Position numbers and translations under genes: made by a program | Shown: piece after piece, positions 12,365-20,979 of the stretch | Layout: each line of letters begins with the position of its first letter | Position numbering within the stretch: the first letter of the stretch is position 1 | NCBI GenBank assembly: GCA_025980665.1 | Contig: JAICXC010000001.1 | Span: 1 to 64,000 of the forward strand | Reading direction: 5' to 3' | Source: Bryobacteraceae bacterium | GTDB taxonomy: Bacteria > Acidobacteriota > Terriglobia > Bryobacterales > Bryobacteraceae | DNA length: 64,000 nucleotides | The notes under the pieces: model-generated | Databases searched by the model: none | Told to the model about the DNA's origin: nothing | The model's input: the letters and a program-made list of their open reading frames with translations, nothing else

Positions 12365-12407
12365 GGCGCTCCTTTGTGTCGCTCCGCACCGTGGCGTAAG
12401 CCTAATC

Positions 12408-12435
12408 AGTATAGTAACTTCCAGAGCAATATTGC
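12408..12435 (-). promoter_or_regulatory. Candidate amtB promoter region with palindrome
   Basis: On the minus strand a TATACT (12413-12408) lies about 43 bases before the amtB ATG and could be a -10 box. A perfect 10-base palindrome GCAATATTGC (12426-12435) lies just upstream of it, about where a regulator would sit. No convincing -35 or sigma-54 element is visible. Confidence 0.3.
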
Positions 12436-12469
12436 GGTCGAGTCTTTTGATGGGACTGATTGGAATTTT

Positions 12470-12752
12470 CTATGAGCCGGAGGGTGTTTCCCGCAGCGAC
12501 TCCTGCATTTGCCGGCGAACCTGCTGGTTCAGTTCCAGGCCGATGACATTGGCCGCTTTGCCGCGGCCAGAGTAGCGCACCCGGGGACGAAATATCGCGG
12601 CACTTGCCGCGAGCGTACTGGTCGGACCCGTCTGCGCTGGTCCAGGCGAGTAAAATCGGCTGCGTGCAGGCGATCCGCTCATGGCGGCGAATATCCTTGC
12701 GAGCAACGCCTTCAATTCTAGTCTTTCGCCGATCCGCTAGAATCGGATTCAT
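12470..12752 (-). pseudogene. PilZ-domain protein, internal deletion
   Basis: A PilZ (cyclic-di-GMP binding) gene can be reconstructed in two frames. From the ATG at 12752 one frame reads MNPILADRRKTRIEG, then RKDIRRHERIACTQPILLAW and YARGKCRDIS. The RRxxR and DIS positions match the PilZ start. The frame then breaks, and the next frame continues with RVRYSGRGKAANVIGLELNQ and QVRRQMQESLRE to a stop at 12470-12472, which is the normal end of such a domain. The middle strands (about 30-40 residues) between DIS and RVRY are missing, so this is a deletion of roughly 100 bases near 12600. The ATG overlaps the ggt ATG on the other strand (CATG). Confidence 0.7.
12738..12743 (+). promoter_or_regulatory. 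Candidate -10 element of ggt
   Basis: TAGAAT, in the context GCTAGAATCGG, ends 7 bases before the ggt ATG at 12751. There is no ribosome site in between, so a leaderless or nearly leaderless transcript is suggested. No clear -35 is seen. Confidence 0.4.
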
Positions 12753-14424
12753 GCGGTGGCCGCTCGTCATGTTGGTGTTAGCGGGGGGATTCTGCGTCTC
12801 CGCGAACGCGCGCGAACCCGTACGCACCCGCCACGCGATGGTGGGGACACAGGAACCTCTGGCGGCCGACGTTGGTGTGCAGGTTTTGAAAGATGGCGGT
12901 AATGCCGTGGACGCGGCGATCGCCGTCGGCTTCGCTCTGGCCGTCACCCATCCCTATGCCGGAAACCTGGGCGGCGGCGGATTCATGCTGATCCGCTTCG
13001 CCGACGGCCGTTCTACTTTCATCGATTTCCGTGAGCGCGCCCCCGCGAAAGCCTCGCGCAACATGTATTTGGACGCTTCGGGCGAGCCCACGCGCGACAG
13101 CTTAGACGGCTGGCGATCCGCTGGCGTCCCCGGCACGGTGCGCGGGTTCGAGCTGGCCCATCGCAAGTACGGCAGCCGCAAATGGGCCGACCTCGTTGGA
13201 CCTGCTATCGATTTAGCGGAGCGTGGATTTCCGGTGAGTTATGCGTTGGCGGAATCGCTGAAGAGCGCCCGCAACTTGTCGCAAGACCCGGAATCCAAGC
13301 GCATCTTTCAGAAGAACGGGGCGTATTTCGCGCCTGGCGATACTTTTATCCAGCCGGAACTCGCGCGGACTCTCCACCGCATCGCCCAAAACGGCGTAAA
13401 CGAGTTCTACGAAGGCGAGACCGCCCAAAAGCTCGCCGAAGCCATGGCCCGCAAGGGCGGCCTGATCACTTTGTCCGATCTCAAAGACTATGCCGCCGTG
13501 GAGCGTGCGCCCTTAACCGGGTCTTATCACGGATACGGAATCGTCGCGGCGCCTCCTCCGAGTTCTGGCGGCATCGGCATTCTGCAAATGCTGGGGATGC
13601 TGGATGGCTCGGGTTATCAGAAATCCGGCTTCGGTTCCGCGGCCGAAATCGAGTACGTGGCCGAAGTCATGCGCCGCTACTACGCCGACCGCAGCCAATA
13701 TCTAGGCGATCCCGACTTCGGTAAGCTGCGTTTAACAAGTCTGCTCGATCCGGCGTACATCAAGCGCCGCCGCGACAGCATCGATCCAAATCGCGCGACG
13801 CCTAGCACGCAGATTCTCCCCGGTTTGCCTGCCGCGCGCGATGGTGGTGAGACCACCCACTACAACGTCGTCGACGCGCAGGGCAACGCCGTGGCTGTCA
13901 CGTATACGCTCAACGAAGGCTACGGCAACGGCATCACCGTTCCCGGCCTGGGTTTCCTGCTGAACGATGAAATGGATGACTTTGCCTCCAAGCCCGGCTC
14001 GCCCAATGCCTTCGGTCTGATTCAAGGCGAACTGAACGCCATCCAGCCCGGCAAACGGCCACTCTCATCCATGACGCCGACCATCCTCACCCGCGACGGC
14101 AAATTCTTCATGGCGGTGGGGGCTCCCGGCGGCTCGCGCATCATCTCCGCTGTGCTGCAAGTGATCCTTAACGTAGTCGATTTCGGCATGAACGCCCAGG
14201 ACGCGGTAGATGCACCGCGCATCCATCATCAATGGCAGCCCGACAAGCTGTACCTCGAACCGGGAATTTCTCCCGATACCATCGCGCTCCTCAAATCGCG
14301 CGGCTATGACGTCGATCATTCGCCTGGCTTGGTGTTGGCGCGTGTCGAAGCGATCATCAGTAAGGGCGGCTGGTTGGAAGGTGGGTCAGACGGGCGCGCA
14401 TCGGGAAAGGCCGCCGGATACTGA
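12751..14424 (+). CDS. ggt: Gamma-glutamyltransferase
   Basis: This enzyme cleaves or transfers the gamma-glutamyl group of glutathione and other gamma-glutamyl compounds, outside the cytoplasm. The 557 residues start with a signal peptide (MRWPLVMLVLAGGFCVSANA). The N-terminal GGNAVDAAIAVGFALAVTHP and NLGGGGFMLIRFADG are family motifs. The autoprocessing nucleophile is the first Thr of GGETTHYNVVDAQGN at about residue 370; cleavage before it makes the small subunit. Near the end, GAPGGSRIISAVLQVILNVV is conserved. The frame is open upstream to 12604, but only the ATG at 12751 gives a signal peptide. It heads a plus-strand run to 20345. Confidence 0.93.
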   Translation: MRWPLVMLVLAGGFCVSANAREPVRTRHAMVGTQEPLAADVGVQVLKDGGNAVDAAIAVGFALAVTHPYAGNLGGGGFMLIRFADGRSTFIDFRERAPAKASRNMYLDASGEPTRDSLDGWRSAGVPGTVRGFELAHRKYGSRKWADLVGPAIDLAERGFPVSYALAESLKSARNLSQDPESKRIFQKNGAYFAPGDTFIQPELARTLHRIAQNGVNEFYEGETAQKLAEAMARKGGLITLSDLKDYAAVERAPLTGSYHGYGIVAAPPPSSGGIGILQMLGMLDGSGYQKSGFGSAAEIEYVAEVMRRYYADRSQYLGDPDFGKLRLTSLLDPAYIKRRRDSIDPNRATPSTQILPGLPAARDGGETTHYNVVDAQGNAVAVTYTLNEGYGNGITVPGLGFLLNDEMDDFASKPGSPNAFGLIQGELNAIQPGKRPLSSMTPTILTRDGKFFMAVGAPGGSRIISAVLQVILNVVDFGMNAQDAVDAPRIHHQWQPDKLYLEPGISPDTIALLKSRGYDVDHSPGLVLARVEAIISKGGWLEGGSDGRASGKAAGY

Positions 14425-14445
14425 GCGGCTTAGGAACTCACAAAT

Positions 14446-15285
14446 ATGCAGCGCGCCCTCTCGACGCACCTTTTCGCGAATCACCGCCTGACCACCGTCT
14501 GGCTGGACCGGATCTGGAACGCCGGCATTCCGCTGGTCGAGATCTTCTGTGCCCGCCAGCATCTGGACTATCGCGATAAGGCGCAGGTTGCCGATCTCGG
14601 GCATTGGTTCCGCGATGCCGAGCTCAAGCTTCACTCCCTGCACTCGCCCATGTACAACGACATGGCGTGGGGGCGGTCGGGTCCCCAGTCCATCGTCACC
14701 ATTACCGAGCCGGTAAAATCCAAACGCCTGGATATGGTGGACGAAATCAAGCGCGCTCTGGAGATCGCCGAGACGGTGCCGTTCCGCTATCTGATCCAGC
14801 ACCTGGGCGTCGCCTGGGAAGAATTCGACGAGCGTAAGATTGACGCGGCGTTTTCCGCGCTAGAGGAAATTAACCTGTTCGCACGCCAGCGAGGCGTCGA
14901 AGTGCTTCTGGAGAACACCCCCAATGAGCTCTCGCACGCCGAACGCCTGATGATGTTTCTGGATGTGACTCATCTGAATCTGAATGTATGCTTCGATGTG
15001 GGCCACGCCCATATGCGCGGCAGCATCGAGAACGAGTATCGTCTCCTGAAGCCCCGTATTCGCTCGACCCACGTACACGACAACAATGGCGCCGACGATT
15101 CGCATCTGTTCCCGGGCAAAGGGTCCATCGTTTGGCCGCGCACCATGGACCTTCTGCGCTCGGCAGATGGGCAGTATCCGTTGCTTTTGGAGCTGCGTGA
15201 AGTGGATGAAATGCAGCATCCCGCCGAATCAGCTCGAACAACTTTCGAATATCTTGAAGGATTGAAATCTCCCCATGAGTCTTGA
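14446..15285 (+). CDS. Sugar phosphate isomerase/epimerase-like TIM barrel
   Basis: This is a 279-residue protein of the AP-endonuclease-2/xylose-isomerase-like TIM barrel group. Metal-binding motifs of this fold are visible: [30 protein letters not shown] (Glu ligand), [13 protein letters not shown] (Asp and His) and [20 protein letters not shown] (His ligands), then [10 protein letters not shown]. No signal peptide is present, so it is cytoplasmic. It starts 21 bases after ggt, and its end overlaps the asnS start by 11 bases. The substrate cannot be assigned; sugar isomerase, epimerase or endonuclease IV-like activity are all possible for the fold. Confidence 0.75.
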   Translation: MQRALSTHLFANHRLTTVWLDRIWNAGIPLVEIFCARQHLDYRDKAQVADLGHWFRDAELKLHSLHSPMYNDMAWGRSGPQSIVTITEPVKSKRLDMVDEIKRALEIAETVPFRYLIQHLGVAWEEFDERKIDAAFSALEEINLFARQRGVEVLLENTPNELSHAERLMMFLDVTHLNLNVCFDVGHAHMRGSIENEYRLLKPRIRSTHVHDNNGADDSHLFPGKGSIVWPRTMDLLRSADGQYPLLLELREVDEMQHPAESARTTFEYLEGLKSPHES

Positions 15286-16585
15286 GAGGATCGCAATTTC
15301 ACAGGCGGGCAGTCATGTGGGAGCGACTGTCGAAATTGCCGGCTGGCTGTACAACCTACGCAGCGGCGGCAAAATCTGTTTCCCGCAAGTGCGCGACGGT
15401 TCGGGGATCATACAATGCGTCGCCGTCAAATCGGCGCTGCCGGAAGAATTGTTTGAAACGCTGAAGCACCTGACGCAGGAATCGTCCCTGATCGTCCGCG
15501 GCAAGATTCGCGCCGAGGCCCGAGCTCCTGGCGGCTTTGAGCTGGACGTTGAAACCGCGCAAATCGTTCAGCGCGTGCCCGAATCCGATCCGTATCCCAT
15601 CACGCCGAAAGAGCACGGCATCGATTTCCTGATGGATCACCGCCATCTGTGGCTGCGCAGCCGCCGCCAGCACGCGGCTTTGCTGGTCCGCCACGAGGTG
15701 ATCAAGGCGATTCGCGATTACTTCGATTCCCACGGTTTCATCCTGGTCGACACGCCGATCTTCACGCCCGCCGCGTGCGAAGGCACCACCACGCTGTTCG
15801 AAGTGGATTACTTCGAAGACGAGAAAGTCTATCTCGCCCAATCCGGGCAGCTTTACGGCGAAGCAACCGCCGCAGCTTTCGGCAAAACCTATTGCTTCGG
15901 CCCCGTGTTTCGCGCGGAGAAGTCCAAGACCCGTCGGCACCTGACCGAGTTCTGGATGGTCGAGCCGGAGATGGCCTACGCCGATCTCGAGGACGTCAAG
16001 CACGTAGGCGAAGAATTGATCCTGCACGTTATCAGTCGCGTCCTGGAAAATCGCCGCGAAGACTTGAAGGTTCTGGAACGAGACGTCTCGAAACTGGAAG
16101 CGGTGAAGGCCCCCTTTCATCGGATGACCTACGACCAGGCAGTCGAGAAACTCAAATCCAAGGGCAGCGAGATCCAGTGGGGCAGCGATCTGGGCAACAC
16201 CGACGAGACGCTGATCACCGAGGACCTGGACCGCCCCGTAATGATCGATCGCTACCCGGCCGCGGTCAAGGCGTTCTATTTCGCACTGGCCGAGGATCGC
16301 CCCGATGTTGCCCTGGGAGTCGATTTCATCGCGCCCGAGGGTTACGGCGAAATCATCGGCGGCGGGCAGCGCATTCATGAATTGGATCTGCTGCTCAAAC
16401 GTCTGGAAGAACACAAACTGCCGCGCGAAGCGTTCGAATGGTATCTGGATCTGCGTAAGTACGGTAGCGTCCCGCACGCTGGCTTTGGCATGGGCGTCGA
16501 AAGATTCGTCGCGTGGATGTGCGGCCTCGATCATGTCCGCGAAACCACCGCCTTTCCGCGGATGATTTATCGCACGAAGCCCTAA
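15275..16585 (+). CDS. asnS: Asparagine--tRNA ligase
   Basis: This is a class IIb aminoacyl-tRNA synthetase of 436 residues that charges tRNA-Asn. The N-terminal OB-fold anticodon domain covers about residues 15-105 ([27 protein letters not shown]). The catalytic core follows: motif 2 [20 protein letters not shown], and motif 3 [32 protein letters not shown] and the length favour AsnS over AspRS, and no aspartyl-specific insertion is seen. The gene overlaps its upstream neighbour by 11 bases, and its TAA shares one base with the next ATG. The direct presence of AsnRS means the cell need not make Asn-tRNA only by amidation. Confidence 0.93.
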   Translation: MSLERIAISQAGSHVGATVEIAGWLYNLRSGGKICFPQVRDGSGIIQCVAVKSALPEELFETLKHLTQESSLIVRGKIRAEARAPGGFELDVETAQIVQRVPESDPYPITPKEHGIDFLMDHRHLWLRSRRQHAALLVRHEVIKAIRDYFDSHGFILVDTPIFTPAACEGTTTLFEVDYFEDEKVYLAQSGQLYGEATAAAFGKTYCFGPVFRAEKSKTRRHLTEFWMVEPEMAYADLEDVKHVGEELILHVISRVLENRREDLKVLERDVSKLEAVKAPFHRMTYDQAVEKLKSKGSEIQWGSDLGNTDETLITEDLDRPVMIDRYPAAVKAFYFALAEDRPDVALGVDFIAPEGYGEIIGGGQRIHELDLLLKRLEEHKLPREAFEWYLDLRKYGSVPHAGFGMGVERFVAWMCGLDHVRETTAFPRMIYRTKP

Positions 16586-16935
16586 TGATGAACGAACCCT
16601 GGCGATGGCCACCTGAGCTCGATGCCGTCATCGCGGCCCCCAAACATCACCGCCTGGTCTTCGAGAATGAAAAGGTGCGCGTCCTCGATACCCGCATTCC
16701 GGTGGGCGATATCGTACCGGTCCACACCCACCGCTGGCCCGCCGTTTACAACACCGTGCGCTTCAGCCATTTCATCCGCCGCGATGGCGAGGACAACATC
16801 CTGTTCGACAGCCGCAAGCTTGCCAATCCCCTGCCCCCAGCCGCGTGGCTCGACTGCCTCCCGCCGCACAGCATCGAAAACGTAGGCGACGAGGAGATCC
16901 ATCTGATCAGCTTCGAGATCAAAGATTCCCCGTAA
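16585..16935 (+). CDS. Small cupin-like protein
   Basis: This is a 116-residue protein beginning [20 protein letters not shown]. The segment VRVLDTRIPVGDIVPVHTHR with a following PLPPHSIENVGDEEIHLISF-type end (the sequence reads CLPPHSIENVGDEEIH) has the shape of a single cupin domain with two His-containing motifs. Function is unknown; many such proteins bind a metal. The start ATG overlaps the asnS stop (TAATG), with a second ATG directly after it, so the exact start is one of two adjacent codons. It lies 43 bases before the arginase gene. Confidence 0.65.
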   Translation: MMNEPWRWPPELDAVIAAPKHHRLVFENEKVRVLDTRIPVGDIVPVHTHRWPAVYNTVRFSHFIRRDGEDNILFDSRKLANPLPPAAWLDCLPPHSIENVGDEEIHLISFEIKDSP

Positions 16936-16978
16936 GGGAAGATGAAACCGTAAGACGCGATAATCATTAATAGTTCCC

Positions 16979-17893
16979 ATGCGTCAATCTCACATCGCCG
17001 TCATCGGCGCGCCCATGGATCTGGGTGCGGGACGCCGCGGCGTGGACATGGGCCCTTCGGCCTTGCGCGTTGCCGGCTTGAATCAGAAGCTCGCCGAGTT
17101 GGGCTACCTGGCCGACGATCTTGGCAACATAATCGTGGACCAGCCGGAAAGCTTGCCCACGGGTCCTGTGCACGCGCGATATCTTCCGCAGATCGCACAC
17201 ACCTGCGCGCGCCTGGCGGAAATGGTCGAGCGCGCCGCCGATCAGAGACACTTCCCACTAGTGCTGGGCGGCGATCATTCCGCGGCCATCGGAACCGTCG
17301 CCGGCATGTCGCGGCACTTCGGTAGAACCGGCAAGAAATTGGGCGTATTGTGGGTCGACGCGCACGCCGATATGAACACTCCTGATTCGAGCCCGTCCGG
17401 GAATGTGCATGGCATGCCGCTCGCGTGCATCATCGGTCTGGGACCGGCCGAGTTGACGGGTATCGCATCGCATGTGCCGATGGTCGAGCCTCAGAACGTC
17501 GCCATCGTGGGATTGCGCAGCGTGGACGATATCGAGCGTTTCAACGTACGTGGCGCGGGCGTCCACCCATTTACCATGCGCGACATCGACGAGCGCGGCA
17601 TGCGCACAGTGATGCAGGAAGCCATTCACGCCGTCTCCTCTGGCACCTCGGGCTTTCATCTCTCGTTCGATTTGGACGCGGTCGATCCGGCCGAGGCGCC
17701 AGGCGTCGGCACTCCGGTCCACGGCGGCATAACCTATCGCGAGGCGCACCTGGCCATGGAGATTATCAACGATAGCGGTCTGATGACGTCGCTCGAAATG
17801 GTGGAATTGAATCCGGTGCTGGACATTGCTAACCGGACGGCCATTCTAGGCGTCGAACTGTTAATGTCGGCTTTGGGAAAGAGGATTCTTTAA
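16979..17893 (+). CDS. rocF: Arginase
   Basis: Arginase hydrolyses L-arginine to ornithine and urea in the cytoplasm. The 304 residues contain all three manganese-binding signatures of the ureohydrolase family: LVLGGDHSAAIG, GVLWVDAHADMNTP and HLSFDLDAVDPAEAPGVGTP. MRQSHIAVIGAPMDLGAGRR and GVDMGPSALR at the N-terminus and HGMPLACIIGLG are typical of arginase and not agmatinase. The ddl gene starts 3 bases after the stop, so the two are co-transcribed. A nitrogen-recycling role next to ggt is plausible but inferred. Confidence 0.9.
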   Translation: MRQSHIAVIGAPMDLGAGRRGVDMGPSALRVAGLNQKLAELGYLADDLGNIIVDQPESLPTGPVHARYLPQIAHTCARLAEMVERAADQRHFPLVLGGDHSAAIGTVAGMSRHFGRTGKKLGVLWVDAHADMNTPDSSPSGNVHGMPLACIIGLGPAELTGIASHVPMVEPQNVAIVGLRSVDDIERFNVRGAGVHPFTMRDIDERGMRTVMQEAIHAVSSGTSGFHLSFDLDAVDPAEAPGVGTPVHGGITYREAHLAMEIINDSGLMTSLEMVELNPVLDIANRTAILGVELLMSALGKRIL

Positions 17894-17895
17894 GG

Positions 17896-18864
17896 ATGCC
17901 CTTGCGTGTAGCCGTGCTGTATGGAGGACGGAGCGGCGAGCACGAGATCTCGCTGCGCTCGGCCGAATCGATCATCGCAGGCCTGGATCGAGCGAAGTAT
18001 GACGTTCAGCGTATCTTCATCACTCCCGAAGGCCGTTGGGAGCCGCGCGCTCTCTCTGCCGAGCCCGGCGCGAATCCGGGAATCGATGTCGTGTTTCCCA
18101 TTCTGCATGGAACGTTCGGAGAAGACGGCACCGTGCAGGGTCTCCTCGAGCTCGCCGATTTGCCTTATGTGGGAGCAGGTGTGCTGGCGTCCGCCGTGGC
18201 GATGGACAAAGAAGTCACCAAGCGCCTTCTCGTCGAGCGCGGGCTTCCTGTGGCCGAATACGCAACTGTAATCCGCGGCGGCCACCGGAACGATTTCAAC
18301 CTGCCGTTCCCGTTGTTCGTCAAGCCGGCGAATCTCGGTTCTTCTGTCGGAATTTCGAAGGTGAAAACCTGCGCCGAACTTCCCGCAGCGCTCGAACTCG
18401 CCAGCCAGTACGACCGCAAGATCCTGGTGGAGCGCGGCATCGCGGGCCGCGAATTCGAATGCTCCGTCCTGGGAAGCGAGCAGCCCATCGCCGCCGTCCC
18501 TTGCGAAGTCATCCCCTCGCGTGATTTCTACGATTACGAAGACAAGTATCTATTGGATGCGGCCAAGCTCATTGTGCCCGCACCACTCACCCCCGAGCAG
18601 ACCGCGGAGATGCAGCGGATGGCGGTCGCCGCGTATCAGGCTGTCGAGTGCGAAGGCATGGCCCGCGTCGATTTCCTGATGGAGAACGCTACGGGGAAGC
18701 TCTACATCAACGAGATCAATACCATCCCTGGCTTCACGTCTATCAGCATGTATCCGAAGATGTGGGAAGCGGCTGGCGTGCCTTTTACCGAACTTCTCGA
18801 CCGTCTGATCGGTCTTGCTCTCGATCACCACCGCACTCGCCAGGCCACACGATTCAAGCGATGA
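17896..18864 (+). CDS. ddl: D-alanine--D-alanine ligase
   Basis: This is a cytoplasmic ATP-grasp enzyme of 322 residues that joins two D-alanines for the peptidoglycan stem peptide. Family signatures are VLYGGRSGEHEISLRSAE at the N-terminus, FPILHGTFGEDGTVQGLLEL, LPYVGAGVLASAVAMDKEVT, FVKPANLGSSVGISKVK (ATP grasp) and LYINEINTIPGFTSISMYPK with the metal-binding Glu/Asn. It follows arginase by 3 bases, and its TGA overlaps the ATG of the S41 protease (ATGA), so cell-wall precursor synthesis and a periplasmic protease are coupled. Confidence 0.95.
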   Translation: MPLRVAVLYGGRSGEHEISLRSAESIIAGLDRAKYDVQRIFITPEGRWEPRALSAEPGANPGIDVVFPILHGTFGEDGTVQGLLELADLPYVGAGVLASAVAMDKEVTKRLLVERGLPVAEYATVIRGGHRNDFNLPFPLFVKPANLGSSVGISKVKTCAELPAALELASQYDRKILVERGIAGREFECSVLGSEQPIAAVPCEVIPSRDFYDYEDKYLLDAAKLIVPAPLTPEQTAEMQRMAVAAYQAVECEGMARVDFLMENATGKLYINEINTIPGFTSISMYPKMWEAAGVPFTELLDRLIGLALDHHRTRQATRFKR

Positions 18865-20345
18865 AGCGCCTCATACGATTCGCGTCCATTTGCGTCTTTT
18901 TGCGGCCATTATTGGCTGCGGATGATGCTGCGGCGCAAATCGAACAAGAGCTGAAAAAGATCGTCGGCGTCTACGCAACGGTCGAGAGCGAATCCGCCGA
19001 CCCCGTGCCGGCCGCGACCGCCATCTACCAGGGTGCAATCCCCGGGATGCTGCGCACTCTCGATCCGCATTCGGTGTTCTTCGATCCCGATCAATTCGAG
19101 CAGCTTCAGCAGATGCAAACGAGCGAGCGTAAAGGCTTCGGCACCGTCGTGAGCCTATTGCCGGGCCGCGTGATCGTGCTCCAGACCATCGAAGGCTCCC
19201 CCTCCGCGAAGGCCGGCCTGTCCGCCGGCGACGAGATTCTCGGCATCAATACCATCCCGGTCCGCTATCTGGACGTGGAGCAGCTCGCGCAGGTGTTAGG
19301 CGAAGCCCGCCAGAAGGAAGCCGTGCTCGACGTCCGCAAGCCCGGCAGCGAGCGTCCTATGCAGATCAAGATGTCGCCTGCGCTGCTCGATGCGCCCACG
19401 GTCGACCGCGCCTATATGGTCGCGCCTGGAATCGGGTACTTGCGAATCACCAGCTTCGAGCAGCCCACAGGTCAGCTGGTGCAACAGACAATAGAGAAAC
19501 TCGGCGGCAAGTCACTTCAGGGCCTGATCATCGACCTGCGCGACAATCCGGGCGGAGCCGTGCAATCGGCCGCCGAAACCGCAGCGCTGTTTCTCTCACC
19601 CGATCAATTGATCTTCACCATCGGCGGCCGCAGCACCAAGCCCGAGCGGGTGGCCGTTCCCAAAGGAGTCACGCCTTACACCTTTCCGCTCGCGATCCTG
19701 ATCAACGGAAAGAGCGCGAGCGCTTCGGAGATCGTCACCGGCGCGCTACAGGATCACGACCGCGCCATCGTACTGGGCGAGCCGAGCTTCGGGAAAGGCT
19801 TAGTCCAGCAAGTCTTCCCATTGTCGGCCTTGAGCGGCCTGGCTCTGACTACGGCTTTTTATTACACGCCGAGCGGCCGCTCGATTCAAAAGCCTCTGGC
19901 CAGCGGTCAATTGGGCGCGGCGACCGTGATGGCCCGCGGACCGTTCCACTCCGATGCGGGCCGGTCGTTACCCGGCGGAGGTGGTATTCAGCCTGACCAG
20001 ATCGTCTACCCCGCGCAACAGAACCGCCTCCAGCTTGTGCTCGATGCCAGTGGATCGCTCACTAGCTTCGCCACCGAGTACCTCCGCACCCATACCGTTG
20101 CCGCCGATGGCCAGGTTTCCTCCGCGATGATCTCCTCGGCCATGGACGAGCTTAAAGTCTTTCTATCCGAGCGGTCGATCCAACCGGGCGTCGCCGACTG
20201 GCTGACCAACCGCGACTGGATCAGCAGCCGTTTGCAGCAGGAGATTTTGACTCTGAAGTTCGGCGTGGCCCGCGGCGATGAAATCGAGATGCAGCGTGAT
20301 CCCGCCGTGCAGACCGCGCTCAGGAAGCTGCGCGGCGCACCCTGA
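18861..20345 (+). CDS. S41 family C-terminal processing protease
   Basis: This is a secreted or periplasmic carboxy-terminal protease of 494 residues. The signal peptide starts MKRLIRFASICVFLRPLLAA. A PDZ domain lies at about residues 85-175 (VVSLLPGRVIVLQTIEGSPS and AKAGLSAGDEILGINTIPVR). The S41 protease domain has GLIIDLRDNPGGAVQSAAE, the catalytic Ser region NGKSASASEIVTGAL and, 25 or so residues later, the Lys in GEPSFGKGLVQQVFP. The open frame reaches far upstream into ddl, but the ATG overlapping the ddl stop gives the signal peptide. Twelve codons of that signal peptide (residues 7-18) coincide exactly with a dispersed 36-base repeat. The C-terminus overlaps the convergent DedA gene by 26 bases. 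Confidence 0.9.
   Translation: MKRLIRFASICVFLRPLLAADDAAAQIEQELKKIVGVYATVESESADPVPAATAIYQGAIPGMLRTLDPHSVFFDPDQFEQLQQMQTSERKGFGTVVSLLPGRVIVLQTIEGSPSAKAGLSAGDEILGINTIPVRYLDVEQLAQVLGEARQKEAVLDVRKPGSERPMQIKMSPALLDAPTVDRAYMVAPGIGYLRITSFEQPTGQLVQQTIEKLGGKSLQGLIIDLRDNPGGAVQSAAETAALFLSPDQLIFTIGGRSTKPERVAVPKGVTPYTFPLAILINGKSASASEIVTGALQDHDRAIVLGEPSFGKGLVQQVFPLSALSGLALTTAFYYTPSGRSIQKPLASGQLGAATVMARGPFHSDAGRSLPGGGGIQPDQIVYPAQQNRLQLVLDASGSLTSFATEYLRTHTVAADGQVSSAMISSAMDELKVFLSERSIQPGVADWLTNRDWISSRLQQEILTLKFGVARGDEIEMQRDPAVQTALRKLRGAP
18879..18914 (+). repeat. Dispersed TTCGCG repeat, copy 2, inside a signal peptide
   Basis: These 36 bases match the intergenic copy at 3561-3596 at 28 positions without a gap. 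Here the repeat lies wholly inside the coding sequence of the S41 protease. It is read as FASICVFLRPLL, the hydrophobic core of the signal peptide. Confidence 0.6.
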
Positions 20346-20970
20346 AGTAGTGCACCACCATCGGTGCCACGCTGATGAAGACGATCCCCAGGACGACCTT
20401 TTCGAAGTTCGCGCGAATGACCGGAATCGCTCCCAGGAAATAGCCGGCCAGCGTCATTGAGAGCACCCAGCCTACGCCTCCGATTACGTTGAAGGAGACG
20501 AAACGCGAATACTGCATGCGCCCCACGCCCGCCATGAACGGTGCGAAGGTGCGCACGATGGGAACGAACTTCGCGTAAATCAGCGTCTTGCCGCCGTGTT
20601 TTTCATAAAACTCGTGGGTTTGCTTGATGTACTGTTGCTTAAACAGTAGCGAATCGGGGCGCGTAAAGATGCGCGGCCCGGTGCGCCGGCCTAAAAGATA
20701 GCCGCTTTGATCTCCCAGGATCGAGAAAACCACAAACAGGATGCAGATCTGAACGATATCGAGCTGGCCTGCCCCCGCGACTACGCCCACAGTGAACAGG
20801 AGCGAATCGCCCGGGAGGAAGAGCCCCACGAGCAGCCCGGATTCCGCGAAGACGATACCGGCCAGAAGTGCATAGCCCCACCAGCCCGTAATGACCGCGG
20901 TCAGCAGCTGAATCAGCCGGTCAGGATCGGTGAGGCTCCGCCAGACCTCGATCAGGAAATGGACCATCAA
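20320..20970 (-). CDS. DedA family membrane protein
   Basis: This is a 216-residue inner-membrane protein of the DedA (SNARE-associated, VTT-domain) family. Typical are GIVFAESGLLVGLFLPGDSL, LGDQSGYLLGRRTGPRIF, the conserved FYEKHGGKTLIYAKFVPIVR and TFAPFMAGVGRMQYSRFV, where Glu and the two Arg are essential in characterised members. DedA proteins are linked to undecaprenyl-phosphate or phospholipid flipping and envelope homeostasis. It follows the PpiD-like gene by 9 bases, so they form a two-gene envelope operon on the minus strand. Its 3' end overlaps the S41 protease gene. Confidence 0.92.
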   Translation of the reverse strand: MMVHFLIEVWRSLTDPDRLIQLLTAVITGWWGYALLAGIVFAESGLLVGLFLPGDSLLFTVGVVAGAGQLDIVQICILFVVFSILGDQSGYLLGRRTGPRIFTRPDSLLFKQQYIKQTHEFYEKHGGKTLIYAKFVPIVRTFAPFMAGVGRMQYSRFVSFNVIGGVGWVLSMTLAGYFLGAIPVIRANFEKVVLGIVFISVAPMVVHYFRVRRAAS

Positions 20971-20979
20971 ACGGCGCGC

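Noticed and set aside
12604-12750. Upstream start for gamma-glutamyltransferase
   Set aside because: These codons lie over the PilZ remnant and would hide the signal peptide that starts at 12751.
15356-16612. A 418-residue open frame antisense to asnS
   Set aside because: The sense strand encodes a full asparaginyl-tRNA synthetase; the antisense frame has no recognisable motif and is a GC-driven shadow.
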